Positions 28,831-37,511 of a DNA stretch of 56,270 nucleotides are shown here, piece after piece; positions within the stretch are counted from its first letter, which is position 1, and each line of letters begins with the position of its first letter. Below the pieces are notes generated by a model. The model worked only from the letters and a program-made list of their open reading frames with translations. It was not told the origin of the DNA and made no database searches. Source of the DNA: an uncultured Pelagibacteraceae bacterium (GTDB lineage: Bacteria; Pseudomonadota; Alphaproteobacteria; Pelagibacterales; Pelagibacteraceae); assembly GCA_902561585.1 (NCBI GenBank), contig CACEQK010000005.1:1-56270 (forward strand), given 5' to 3'. Both the position numbers and the translations under genes were made by a program.

Positions 28831-29267
28831 TTTTTTTCTACTGCTGACAAACAAGTATGCCAAGCCATTGTTGCGCATTTAACCCTCATTGGAAACTCTT
28901 GCACTCCAGATAAGGATGAAATTGTTGTTATCTGATCCTCTGAAAGGCTATTAATTGTGATTTTTGCCTTATTCTTAATCATATTTAGAAAATCTTCATT
29001 AATTTTCTTTAAAAAAGATAAATCTTTTCCTTTTAATATTTCAGTCAAAATAGATGCTGATGCCAATGAAATTGCGCACCCTTCTCCCTCAAAACTTAAA
29101 TCTTCAATTTCTTTATTTTTATTTAGTTTTAGAAAAATATGAACTTTATCCCCACATAAAGGATTGTGAGCTTTTGCATCATTAGTATAACCATCACACT
29201 TTCCTTTATTTCTTGGGTTTTTACCATGATCTAAAATTATTTCTTGATATAGTTCTTTTAAATCCAT
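28827..29267 (-). CDS. sufU: Fe-S assembly sulfur acceptor SufU (NifU/IscU-like)
   Basis: 146 residues. Closer to the SufU branch than to IscU: NPLCGDKVHIFL, FEGEGCAISLASAS, an insertion, then FPMRVKCATMAW. The C/D, C and C residues are the zinc ligands that SufU uses when it takes persulfide sulfur from SufS. No sufE was seen in the operon, so this protein is the likely sulfur shuttle to SufB. Zero spacing to sufS upstream (starts one base after its stop). Confidence 0.88.
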   Translation of the reverse strand: MDLKELYQEIILDHGKNPRNKGKCDGYTNDAKAHNPLCGDKVHIFLKLNKNKEIEDLSFEGEGCAISLASASILTEILKGKDLSFLKKINEDFLNMIKNKAKITINSLSEDQITTISSLSGVQEFPMRVKCATMAWHTCLSAVEKK

Positions 29268-30485
29268 TTAATTTTGAAACACTTTCTGACAATTTTTAAT
29301 TGCGTCTGATAATTTGTCTATATCTTCTTTATCATTATAAACTCCAATAGAAGCTCTAGCTGTTGCGGATATACCAAGTTTATCGTGTAGTATTTGACAA
29401 CAATGATGTCCTGCTCTTATTGCTATACCATCATCATCTAATATAGTTGCAATGTCATGCGGATGAATATCTTTTAAAGTAAAGCACAAAACCGACCCTC
29501 TTTCTTGAGGATCTCCAATAATATTTACAGAATTATTTTTTCTTAATTTTTCTAATCCATATTGCAAAATTTCGTTTTCATGAGACGCAATTTTTTTGAT
29601 ACCTATTTCTTCAATAAAATTTAATGCTTCTGCAAATGCAACTACTTCTGCTGTTTGCATTGTTCCAGCTTCAAATTTTGTATAGGCTTCAGCAAAAGTA
29701 ATATTGTCTTTTTTTACCTCATTAATCATTCCTCCTCCACCTTGATATGGAGGTAAGTCATCAACCCATTTTTTTTTCATATACAATACACCTAGACCAT
29801 TTGGGCCATACATTTTATGGCAAGATATTGCATAAAAATCACAACCCATTTTCTGCATATCGATTTCAGAGTGAGGTGCGCCTTGTGTCCCGTCAACTAG
29901 CACTGGAATATTTTTCTCATTTGCAATATCTACAATTTTGGTAATTGGCAAAATTGCTCCAGTAACATTTGATATGTGGGTAATTGCAATAATTTTAGTT
30001 TTATTTGTAATAAGCTTTTTAATTTCCTCTAATTCAACATCACCGTTTTCATTGACTTGAGCAAATTTTATAACTGCGCCTTTATCAGTTCTTAAATAGT
30101 TCCAAGGCACATAGTTTGAGTGATGTTCTAGCTCTGTAATTAATATTTCGTCTCCCCTTTTAATATATTTTTTTCCAAAAGACGATGCTACTAGGTTTAT
30201 TGCTTCTGTTGCGCCTTTAGTAAATATTATTTCTTCTCTGTGTTTAGCATTTAAATATTTTTGGATTTTATCTCTTGTAGCCTCAAATCTATTAGTCGCT
30301 TTTACAGCAAGAGTATGGACGCTTCTTCCAACATTAGAATATTCTGTTTCATAAAAGCTTGAGATTTTATCTATTACAATTTTTGGTTTTTGAGAAGAAT
30401 TCGCACTATCCAAATAAACTAAGGGCTTGCCATTAATTTTTTGTTTAAATATAGGAAATTCTTTTTTTATATTTTTAATATCCAT
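29268..30485 (-). CDS. sufS: Cysteine desulfurase SufS
   Basis: 405-residue PLP enzyme that releases sulfur from cysteine as an enzyme-bound persulfide. PLP lysine in the ISCHKMYGPNGLGVLY block; catalytic cysteine in RAGHHCCQ near residue 360. Start set at ATG 30485 (MDIKNIKKEFP) rather than the in-frame TTG at 30500; the start lies inside the sufD 3' end (11-bp overlap). Typical group II desulfurase length. Confidence 0.95.
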   Translation of the reverse strand: MDIKNIKKEFPIFKQKINGKPLVYLDSANSSQKPKIVIDKISSFYETEYSNVGRSVHTLAVKATNRFEATRDKIQKYLNAKHREEIIFTKGATEAINLVASSFGKKYIKRGDEILITELEHHSNYVPWNYLRTDKGAVIKFAQVNENGDVELEEIKKLITNKTKIIAITHISNVTGAILPITKIVDIANEKNIPVLVDGTQGAPHSEIDMQKMGCDFYAISCHKMYGPNGLGVLYMKKKWVDDLPPYQGGGGMINEVKKDNITFAEAYTKFEAGTMQTAEVVAFAEALNFIEEIGIKKIASHENEILQYGLEKLRKNNSVNIIGDPQERGSVLCFTLKDIHPHDIATILDDDGIAIRAGHHCCQILHDKLGISATARASIGVYNDKEDIDKLSDAIKNCQKVFQN

Positions 30486-31719
30486 TAATTTGTCTTCCAA
30501 TCTTTGCTATTAAAAATTTCTTTAAATTATCATCAGGTAATTTCTCTAAAATCTCAGATAAAAAACCATTAATTAACATTTTATAAGCTTCTTTTTCAGG
30601 TATACCTCTTGATTTTAAATAATGAATTGAATTTAAATCTATACTTCCTGATGTAGAACCATGGGAACATTTTACATCATCTGCATAAATTTCTAATTCT
30701 GGTTTAGCATTAAATTCTGCATTGTCATTTATTAATAAAGCTTTACTTAATTGATATGCATCAGTTTTTTGAGCTTCTTGCTTAACAAAAATTTTTCCTT
30801 GGTAAACACCTCTACTTTGATCATTTAATACATTCTTGATTTTTTGATAGCTTTGACAGTTTTTAAAATTATGATTTATGCTACTTTTAATTTCTTGATG
30901 TTCTTTGCTGCCAAGGCTAAGTGCTGAAAAAATTGAACTTTTAGCATGTTCTTTATTCAAATTAATTTCTATATCAATCTTATTAAATTTAAAACCAGTA
31001 GAAAGAATATAATTATCTAAATTAGTATTCTGCTCTAAATCACTTTTCAAGTAATTATGAAAATAACAATTACATCTATCGTTGTTTATTAAAATATTTT
31101 CTAAATTAGAATCTTTTTTCAACTTTAAGTAATCAAAGGAGTTTACAAAAAAATTATTTTTAGAGTTAGTATTAGTATAGTTGAGAATTGTTAATTTTGA
31201 ATTTTCGTTAAGAATTAATGAGTTTTTGTAACTTATAATTTGCTCCTTAATGCTTTCAGAAAAATGATTGTAAACAACTAAAGGCTTTGTAAATTTATAA
31301 TTTTTAGATATTTCAAGATAATAGCCACCTGTAGCTAGTGCATTGTTAAGTAAATTTAAGGAGTTTTGATTATTAACTGGTATTTGTTTTTTATAGTCGT
31401 ACTCTTTAATCAAAACCTTGTCTTTATCCTCAAACTTAAATTCATTTGAAATAAGTTTTCCGTCTAATATAAATAAATAATTATGATCAAACTCTTTAAT
31501 TAATTCAAATTTTTTTTCTTTTAATGAGATATAATCATTTGTAATATTGGCAAAATTTTTACTTAATATTGTATTTAGATCAGTAAATTTCCACGCCTCT
31601 TCTCTTTTATTTGGAAAACCTTTTTTGCTAAATAGATCTAATTCTTTGCTTCTAAATTTTTTTTCCTGTGCAGAAAGATCTTTAATATTGTCAACTTTGA
31701 AATTGTAAAAATTTTTCAT
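30475..31719 (-). CDS. sufD: Fe-S cluster assembly protein SufD
   Basis: 414 residues. Scaffold partner of SufB and SufC. N-terminal helical part with GFPNKREEAWKFTDLN; beta-helix core; C-terminal signature QKTDAYQLSKALL, ADDVKCSHGSTSGSID and SRGIPEKEAYKMLINGF. Much of the middle is Asn/Lys-rich. Directly follows sufC without a gap. Confidence 0.94.
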   Translation of the reverse strand: MKNFYNFKVDNIKDLSAQEKKFRSKELDLFSKKGFPNKREEAWKFTDLNTILSKNFANITNDYISLKEKKFELIKEFDHNYLFILDGKLISNEFKFEDKDKVLIKEYDYKKQIPVNNQNSLNLLNNALATGGYYLEISKNYKFTKPLVVYNHFSESIKEQIISYKNSLILNENSKLTILNYTNTNSKNNFFVNSFDYLKLKKDSNLENILINNDRCNCYFHNYLKSDLEQNTNLDNYILSTGFKFNKIDIEINLNKEHAKSSIFSALSLGSKEHQEIKSSINHNFKNCQSYQKIKNVLNDQSRGVYQGKIFVKQEAQKTDAYQLSKALLINDNAEFNAKPELEIYADDVKCSHGSTSGSIDLNSIHYLKSRGIPEKEAYKMLINGFLSEILEKLPDDNLKKFLIAKIGRQINGY

Positions 31720-32454
31720 TTAAATAAAATTTGCGTAGCCAGTTTTCTCTAATTCAACTCCTAGCTCTGCGTCTCCAGTCTTAACAATTTTTCCTTTAGA
31801 TAAAACATGTATGAAATCTGGCTTTATATAATCTAAAAGTCTCTGATAATGGGTTATGATTAAGAAAGCGTTATCTTTATTTTTATAAGAGTTAACACCG
31901 TCAGCAACAATTCTTAATGCATCTATATCTAAACCTGAGTCAGTCTCATCTAAAATTGCAAGCTTGGGCTGAAGTATTTTCATTTGCAAAATTTCATTTT
32001 TTTTCTTTTCACCGCCTGAAAACCCAACGTTCAATTGACGCGATAAAAATTTCTCATCAATTCCAAGCTCGGATGATTTTTCTTTAACTATCTTCAAAAA
32101 ACTTAAAGTATCTAATTCTTTTTCACCTCTTGCTTTTCTTACTGAATTAAGGGACGTCTTTAAAAAAATATTAGTATTTACTCCTGGTATTTCTAATGGA
32201 TATTGAAATGCTAAAAATATCCCTTTTTGAGCTCTTTCTTCAGTAGATAGTTCACTAAGATTTTGACCATCAAATTTAATTTCTCCTTTAGTCTCGTAAC
32301 CATTCTTACCGGATAATACATTTGCTAGTGTGCTTTTTCCGGAACCGTTTGGTCCCATTATTGCATGAACTTCACCAGGTTTGATATCAAGATTTAAGCC
32401 ATTTAGAATATGTTTATTATCGACTTTCGCTTCTAGGTTTTTGATATTTAACAT
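31720..32454 (-). CDS. sufC: Fe-S cluster assembly ATPase SufC
   Basis: 244-residue ABC-type ATPase that drives the SufBCD scaffold. Walker A GPNGSGKSTLANVL, signature NVGFSGGEKKKNEILQM, Walker B LAILDETDSGLDIDAL and the H-loop IITHYQRLL; the glutamate/aspartate pattern is SufC-like, not that of a transporter. ATG overlaps the sufB stop by one base. Confidence 0.97.
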   Translation of the reverse strand: MLNIKNLEAKVDNKHILNGLNLDIKPGEVHAIMGPNGSGKSTLANVLSGKNGYETKGEIKFDGQNLSELSTEERAQKGIFLAFQYPLEIPGVNTNIFLKTSLNSVRKARGEKELDTLSFLKIVKEKSSELGIDEKFLSRQLNVGFSGGEKKKNEILQMKILQPKLAILDETDSGLDIDALRIVADGVNSYKNKDNAFLIITHYQRLLDYIKPDFIHVLSKGKIVKTGDAELGVELEKTGYANFI

Positions 32455-33890
32455 TATCCCACACTTCCCTCTAAGCTAATTGCTACAAGTTTTTGTGCTT
32501 CAACCGCAAATTCCATAGGTAGTTGTTGTAAAACTTCTTTGCAAAAACCATTAACAATTAAACTAACTGCTTCTTCTTGATCTAGTCCTCTTTGATTGCA
32601 ATAATAAAGTTGTTCTTCGTTTATTTTTGTAGTTGTAGCTTCGTGCTCTATTGTTGAAGTAGAATTATTATTTTTAATATAAGGAATAGTGTGTGCTCCA
32701 CATTTATTACCCATCAATAAAGAATCACATTGAGTATAATTTCTTGAATTACTAGCTTTATTTTTTATTTCTACAAGGCCTCTGTACATATTATCTGCTT
32801 TACCAGCGGAAATACCTTTTGAAATTATTTTACTTTTTGTATTTTTTCCTAAATGGATCATCTTCGTTCCAGTGTCAGCTTTTTGATGATTGTTGGTAAT
32901 TGCAATTGAATAAAACTCTCCTACGGAGTTATCTCCTTGTAAAATACAACTAGGATATTTCCAAGTTATCGCTGAGCCAGTTTCAACTTGTGTCCAAGAA
33001 ATTTTTGAATTTTTTCCTCTGCAAGCTCCTCTCTTTGTTACGAAGTTATAAATTCCACCCACGCCATTTTCGTCTCCAGGATACCAATTTTGTACTGTTG
33101 AATATTTTATTTCTGCATCATCTAAGGCCACTAGTTCCACATTGGCTGCATGAAGTTGGTTTTCATCTCTCATAGGAGCTGTGCAACCTTCTAAATAACT
33201 AACATAGCTTCCTTTGTCTGCGATTATTAATGTTCTCTCAAACTGACCAGTTTCTGATGCATTAATTCTAAAATATGTTGAAAGTTCCATTGGGCACCTT
33301 GTGTGCGGTGGAATATAAACAAATGAGCCATCTGTAAATACAGCTGAATTCAAAGTTGCAAAGTAATGATCGCTTAATGGGATTACAGAACCGAGATACT
33401 TCTTAACTAAATCTGGATGTTTTTTGATAGCTTCAGAAATTGAACAAAAAATTATTCCTTTTTTTGTCAACTCATCCTTAAAAGTTGTTGCAACTGAAAC
33501 TGAGTCGAAAACAGCATCTACGGCTATTCCATTTAATCTTTTTTGTTCATCTAAAGGAATTCCAAGTTTCTTATAAGTTTCTAAAATCTTTGGGTCAATT
33601 TCATCTAAACTTTTAGGCTTATCTGACACACTCTTAGGTGCAGAGTAATAATATAAATCTTGATAATCAATTTTCGGATATTTCGGTTTCTGCCAGTCAG
33701 GTTCTTTTAATACTTTTAATCTATTGAAAGCTTTAAGTCTCCATTCTAACATCCATTTTGGCTCTTTTTTAATATTTGAAATAAATTTAATCGTCTTTTC
33801 ATTTAAACCTTTCGGAGCTCTTATATTTTCTACATCGGTAGAAAAACCGTATTTATATTCTTGTGAATTTTTTAAATCTTCTGTTTTCAT
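32454..33890 (-). CDS. sufB: Fe-S cluster assembly protein SufB
   Basis: 478-residue core scaffold on which the nascent cluster is built. Seen: [20 protein letters not shown], the cysteine-containing [18 protein letters not shown] and [18 protein letters not shown], and the C-terminal [20 protein letters not shown]. Starts with an ATGA overlap on iscR, so the regulator and the scaffold are translationally linked. Confidence 0.97.
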   Translation of the reverse strand: MKTEDLKNSQEYKYGFSTDVENIRAPKGLNEKTIKFISNIKKEPKWMLEWRLKAFNRLKVLKEPDWQKPKYPKIDYQDLYYYSAPKSVSDKPKSLDEIDPKILETYKKLGIPLDEQKRLNGIAVDAVFDSVSVATTFKDELTKKGIIFCSISEAIKKHPDLVKKYLGSVIPLSDHYFATLNSAVFTDGSFVYIPPHTRCPMELSTYFRINASETGQFERTLIIADKGSYVSYLEGCTAPMRDENQLHAANVELVALDDAEIKYSTVQNWYPGDENGVGGIYNFVTKRGACRGKNSKISWTQVETGSAITWKYPSCILQGDNSVGEFYSIAITNNHQKADTGTKMIHLGKNTKSKIISKGISAGKADNMYRGLVEIKNKASNSRNYTQCDSLLMGNKCGAHTIPYIKNNNSTSTIEHEATTTKINEEQLYYCNQRGLDQEEAVSLIVNGFCKEVLQQLPMEFAVEAQKLVAISLEGSVG

Positions 33891-34312
33891 TTGTTAAATA
33901 TTTGATTTTTTTTAACTAAATCTTGCAATTTTACTTTTTCAAAAAAACTATTTATATGCTGGTCGAGCTGATCCCATAAATTATGAGTAATACATTTCGA
34001 AGATTTATTATTACAACCTTTTTTTGACTCTTTTTTACAGTTCAAAGTTTTTATTTCTTCATCAACTGCTGAAATTATATTGGAGATTTTTATTTCTTCA
34101 GGGGAGGCGTCTAGTACATACCCTCCCTTTGCGCCTCTAACACTTTTTACTAAATTCTCTTGTTTAAGTTTAATAAATATTTGTTCTAAATAAGCTAAAG
34201 AAATATTTTGCCTTATAGAAATATCAGTCAAACTTATAGGACCTTTGCCTTTAAATAAGGCTAGATCTGCCATAGCCATAACAGCATACCTGCCTTTAGT
34301 TGTTAGTTTCAT
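33887..34312 (-). CDS. iscR: Rrf2-family Fe-S-responsive regulator (IscR-like)
   Basis: 141-residue winged-helix regulator. N-terminal [18 protein letters not shown] and the recognition helix region [14 protein letters not shown], wing [11 protein letters not shown]; cysteines C92, C100 and C107 followed by H110 in CITHNLW match the cluster ligands of IscR although spacing is looser (X7, X6) than in E. coli. Expected to sense Fe-S status and repress the suf operon of which it is the first gene. A palindromic site lies just upstream (34344-34371). RirA is a less likely alternative given the CITHNLW block. Confidence 0.88.
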   Translation of the reverse strand: MKLTTKGRYAVMAMADLALFKGKGPISLTDISIRQNISLAYLEQIFIKLKQENLVKSVRGAKGGYVLDASPEEIKISNIISAVDEEIKTLNCKKESKKGCNNKSSKCITHNLWDQLDQHINSFFEKVKLQDLVKKNQIFNK

Positions 34313-34343
34313 AATTATTGCATTTATTACAGTATTTAATGAA

Positions 34344-34371
34344 TTAATCCTACCTTTTTAGTATGGATTAA
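34344..34371. promoter_or_regulatory. Candidate operator of the iscR-suf operon
   Basis: 28-bp imperfect palindrome with perfect 7-bp outer arms TTAATCC and GGATTAA and partly matching inner bases (CCT/AGT..), 31 bp upstream of the iscR ATG. Position and dyad size fit a site for a dimeric Rrf2 repressor. The 132-bp spacer (34313-34444) also serves the divergent hydrolase gene, which may share control. Confidence 0.5.
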
Positions 34372-34444
34372 AAAAAATTATTTGCCGCAGAAAAACATGT
34401 TATAAACGATTACTTTTTTTTAAAAATAATAATCATTATCAAGT

Positions 34445-35101
34445 ATGAAACCAAAAAGTTTAGAGATTTTTATACCAGGGCCTGCTGGAAGACTCGAAGC
34501 AAAATATTATAAACATCCTAAGTTTGGTTCCCCAGTTGCAATTGTATTACACCCACATCCTCAATACGGAGGGACAATGAACAATAGAATAGTGCAATTA
34601 ATGTATAATATTTTTTTAAAAAATGGTTTTTCTGTAATTAAAGTAAATTTTAGAGGTGTAGGAAAAAGTGATGGAGTTTTTGATAATGGTCAAGGTGAAT
34701 TGTCTGATGCCGCAGCTGCTTTAGATTGGATTGAAAGACAAAACTTGGATTATAGTCAGTGTTGGGTTTCTGGATTTTCATTTGGGTCACTCATTTGTAT
34801 GCAGCTAATAATGAGAAGACCCGAAGTTAATAATTTTATTGCTGTTTCTCCGCAGCCCAATGTTTATGATTTTTCTTTTCTTGCCCCTTGCCCAACATCA
34901 GGTCAAGTAATTTACAGTGATAACGATGAATTAGTGACTAAGGAAAGTATTAATGAATTAGACAATAGAATTAAAAGTCAAAAAGGTGTAGAAGTAATTT
35001 TTTCAAAGATTAAGAATTCAAATCATTTTTTTAAGAATAAAGAAAAAGAATTAGCAATAGAAATAGAAAAATATTTAAAAGAAAAAACTGCTTTAATTTA
35101 A
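34445..35101 (+). CDS. Alpha/beta hydrolase (COG2945-like)
   Basis: 218 residues. Compact alpha/beta hydrolase with HPHPQYGGTMNN near residue 36 (oxyanion region), nucleophile elbow GFSFG with Ser112, a candidate acid in IYSDNDELVT and His in NSNHFF near the C-terminus. Cytosolic; no signal peptide. Natural substrate unknown. Divergent from iscR, convergent with anmK through a shared TTAA stop. Confidence 0.8.
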   Translation: MKPKSLEIFIPGPAGRLEAKYYKHPKFGSPVAIVLHPHPQYGGTMNNRIVQLMYNIFLKNGFSVIKVNFRGVGKSDGVFDNGQGELSDAAAALDWIERQNLDYSQCWVSGFSFGSLICMQLIMRRPEVNNFIAVSPQPNVYDFSFLAPCPTSGQVIYSDNDELVTKESINELDNRIKSQKGVEVIFSKIKNSNHFFKNKEKELAIEIEKYLKEKTALI

Positions 35102-36216
35102 TATTTAATATATTTACCACCTAATGAAGGACTCTTGCACCCAGTAGTATTCGGAAAAGATATAGGAAGATCCATTACAGATCTTACCGCTAGAAAAGCA
35201 AAAGCTTGTGACTCTACAAAATCACCGTTCACTTTATAATCATCAATTAATTTAAAGTTAATATTATTATGTAAATTTTCCTCAATTTTTTTCAATAAAA
35301 CTTTATTTTTTCTTCCTCCGCCACAAATAAGAACTTCTTTTATTTTACTGTTTGATTTTATTATTGTTGAGGTCAATTCTTGTCCTATGATACATGCTGT
35401 AAATTCTGTGAGAGTCGTTGCTCCATCCTCAAGTGATAATCCTCTCGCAAATGAAATATCAAAATCATTAGTGTCATAAGAAAGTTTTTTTTTATTTTCT
35501 CTATTTGCATACAATTCTTGTGCTTGCTCAAAAATAATCTCATTTTTGTTTCCGCTTAAAGCTAAATTTCCATCTTCATCAAATTTTTTATTTGAATTAT
35601 TTCTGACCCATGAATCGATTAGACAATTTCCCGGTCCAAGATCTCTGCTAAAAAGTTCGTTTAGATTATTTTTTTCTTTTACAATCGTTATGTTGGAAAT
35701 TCCTCCAATATTTAGAAAGCAAACTGGGAGTTCAATATTGTGTTGTAAAGCTATCAAATGGTGAAACACGGGAGTTAACGGTGCACCTTGTCCTCCATTA
35801 AAAATATCATTGCTCCTAAAGTCATATACAATATTTTTTTTGGTTAATTGACGAAGAAGTTTTCCGTTACCTAATTGTTTTGAAATTTTTTCTTTGAAAT
35901 TATGATAAATGGTTTGACCATGAAATCCAATAATAGTTTCGTCGTCAATTTTCAATTGTTTGATTATCTCAGCATGAAAAATTGTAATTTTTCTCTCTAA
36001 GTCTTTTAATTCGCTGTCAAACTCTTCTAAATGAGAAATATTGTTAATTTTTTCTTTTAGGCTGTGAATATCTCTATAAATATTAGAATCATATTCAAAA
36101 TATTTATCTGTGAGAACCTCATATTCATCAAGTCCGTTAGTTTTAATTATAGATGCATCAACTCCATCTCCTGAAGTTCCACTCATTAAACCTAAAGACA
36201 TCCAATTTTTCTTCAT
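35098..36216 (-). CDS. anmK: Anhydro-N-acetylmuramic acid kinase
   Basis: 372 residues. Cell-wall recycling kinase that cleaves and phosphorylates 1,6-anhydroMurNAc to MurNAc-6-phosphate. Sugar kinase/actin fold: SLGLMSGTSGDGVDASI at the N-terminus, GFHGQTIYH, NGGQGAPLTPVFH, FLNIGGISNIT, DLGPGNCLIDSWV and LICGGGRKN. Divergent from tyrS (56 bp), an arrangement common in alphaproteobacteria. Confidence 0.96.
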   Translation of the reverse strand: MKKNWMSLGLMSGTSGDGVDASIIKTNGLDEYEVLTDKYFEYDSNIYRDIHSLKEKINNISHLEEFDSELKDLERKITIFHAEIIKQLKIDDETIIGFHGQTIYHNFKEKISKQLGNGKLLRQLTKKNIVYDFRSNDIFNGGQGAPLTPVFHHLIALQHNIELPVCFLNIGGISNITIVKEKNNLNELFSRDLGPGNCLIDSWVRNNSNKKFDEDGNLALSGNKNEIIFEQAQELYANRENKKKLSYDTNDFDISFARGLSLEDGATTLTEFTACIIGQELTSTIIKSNSKIKEVLICGGGRKNKVLLKKIEENLHNNINFKLIDDYKVNGDFVESQAFAFLAVRSVMDLPISFPNTTGCKSPSLGGKYIKY

Positions 36217-36243
36217 ATTTTTATTTATTTATAACAATATTTG

Positions 36244-36249
36244 TATAAT
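36244..36249 (+). promoter_or_regulatory. Candidate -10 box of tyrS
   Basis: TATAAT, 23 bp before the tyrS ATG, which would give a leader of roughly 15-17 nt. No good -35 hexamer is visible at the right distance in this AT-rich spacer, so the call rests on the -10 and position only. Confidence 0.4.
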
Positions 36250-36272
36250 AGTTACCAAAGTAAAATATCACT

Positions 36273-37511
36273 ATGAAAAATAACTTTTTACAAGAAATGC
36301 AAAAAAGAGGTTATCTCAATCAATGCACAAATTTTGATGAATTGAGTGATATTTGCAACAAAAATCCTATATCTGGATATATAGGTTTTGATTGTACTGC
36401 TAGCAGCCTTCATGTTGGAAGTTTATTGCAAATAATGATTTTAAAATTAATGCAGAAACATGGCCATAGACCAATCGTTTTGTTAGGAGGCGGAACAACA
36501 TTAATCGGAGATCCTTCAGGAAAAGACACGACTAGAAAAATGTTGAGCAATAAGGAGATTAAAAAAAATATTGACGGTATCAAAAAGGTATTCAATAAGA
36601 TTTTAGATACATCAAATAAAAATACTTCACCAATTTTTGTAAATAATGCTGAGTGGTTAACAAAATTAAAATATATTGATTTTCTAAGAGATGTTGGAAG
36701 CCATTTTACAATCAATAAGATGTTAACATTCGATAGCGTTAAGTTGAGATTAGATAGAGAACAATCACTAAGTTATATGGAATTTAATTATATGATTTTA
36801 CAAGCCTATGATTTTTATGAATTATTTAAAAATAATGAATGCATCTTACAAATTGGAGGTTCAGATCAATGGGGTAATATTGTGAATGGAGTGGACCTAA
36901 TAAGAAGAAAGTTAAAAAAGGAAGCGTTTGGGATTACTTCTCCACTTATTACATTAGCTTCAGGTGCAAAAATGGGAAAAACGGAGAGAGGTGCTATTTG
37001 GTTAAATAAGGAAGAATTGTCTCCATATGATTATTGGCAATTTTGGAGAAACACTGATGATCGTGATGTTAAAAGATTTATTTATTTCTTTACAGATATC
37101 GAAGTTAGTGAGGCTGAAAATATTTTTAAAAAAGAAAAAAATATAAATAATCTTAAAATTTTATTAGCCAACGAGGCAACAAAAATTCTTCATGGCGAAG
37201 AATCGGCAAAAAAAGCTGCACAAACAGCTAAGGATACTTTTGAAGGGGGAGCACTAGCAATAGGTTTACCTGAAATAAATATTAAAAAAGAGGAAATTAA
37301 AAAGGGAATAAAAATCTTAGATTTAATCGCAAATAATAAAATTTTATCATCAAAGAGTGAAGCTAGAAGAGTGATTGCAAATAAAGGTTTTAAGATGAAT
37401 GATAAAGTGATTGACGATGAAAAAAAAATATTACAATTAAAAGATTTTGAAAAAAATATTTTAAAACTTTCTTACGGAAAAAAGAAGCACTACTTGATTA
37501 AAATTAATTAG
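36273..37511 (+). CDS. tyrS: Tyrosyl-tRNA synthetase
   Basis: 412-residue class I synthetase of the bacterial TyrRS type. HIGH-like motif in SSLHVGSLLQ, GDPSGKDTTR, tyrosine/tRNA site GGSDQWGNIVNGVDLIRR, and KMSKS-like GAKMGKTERG. C-terminal S4-like RNA-binding domain (KSEARRVIANKGFKMND). The stop overlaps the AsmA-like gene on the other strand by 8 bp. Confidence 0.97.
   Translation: MKNNFLQEMQKRGYLNQCTNFDELSDICNKNPISGYIGFDCTASSLHVGSLLQIMILKLMQKHGHRPIVLLGGGTTLIGDPSGKDTTRKMLSNKEIKKNIDGIKKVFNKILDTSNKNTSPIFVNNAEWLTKLKYIDFLRDVGSHFTINKMLTFDSVKLRLDREQSLSYMEFNYMILQAYDFYELFKNNECILQIGGSDQWGNIVNGVDLIRRKLKKEAFGITSPLITLASGAKMGKTERGAIWLNKEELSPYDYWQFWRNTDDRDVKRFIYFFTDIEVSEAENIFKKEKNINNLKILLANEATKILHGEESAKKAAQTAKDTFEGGALAIGLPEINIKKEEIKKGIKILDLIANNKILSSKSEARRVIANKGFKMNDKVIDDEKKILQLKDFEKNILKLSYGKKKHYLIKIN

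Noticed and set aside
28831-28878. N-terminal extension of the SufT-like protein to 28878
   Set aside because: The extra residues lie inside sufU and the ATG at 28830 makes a normal ATGA overlap matching the family start.
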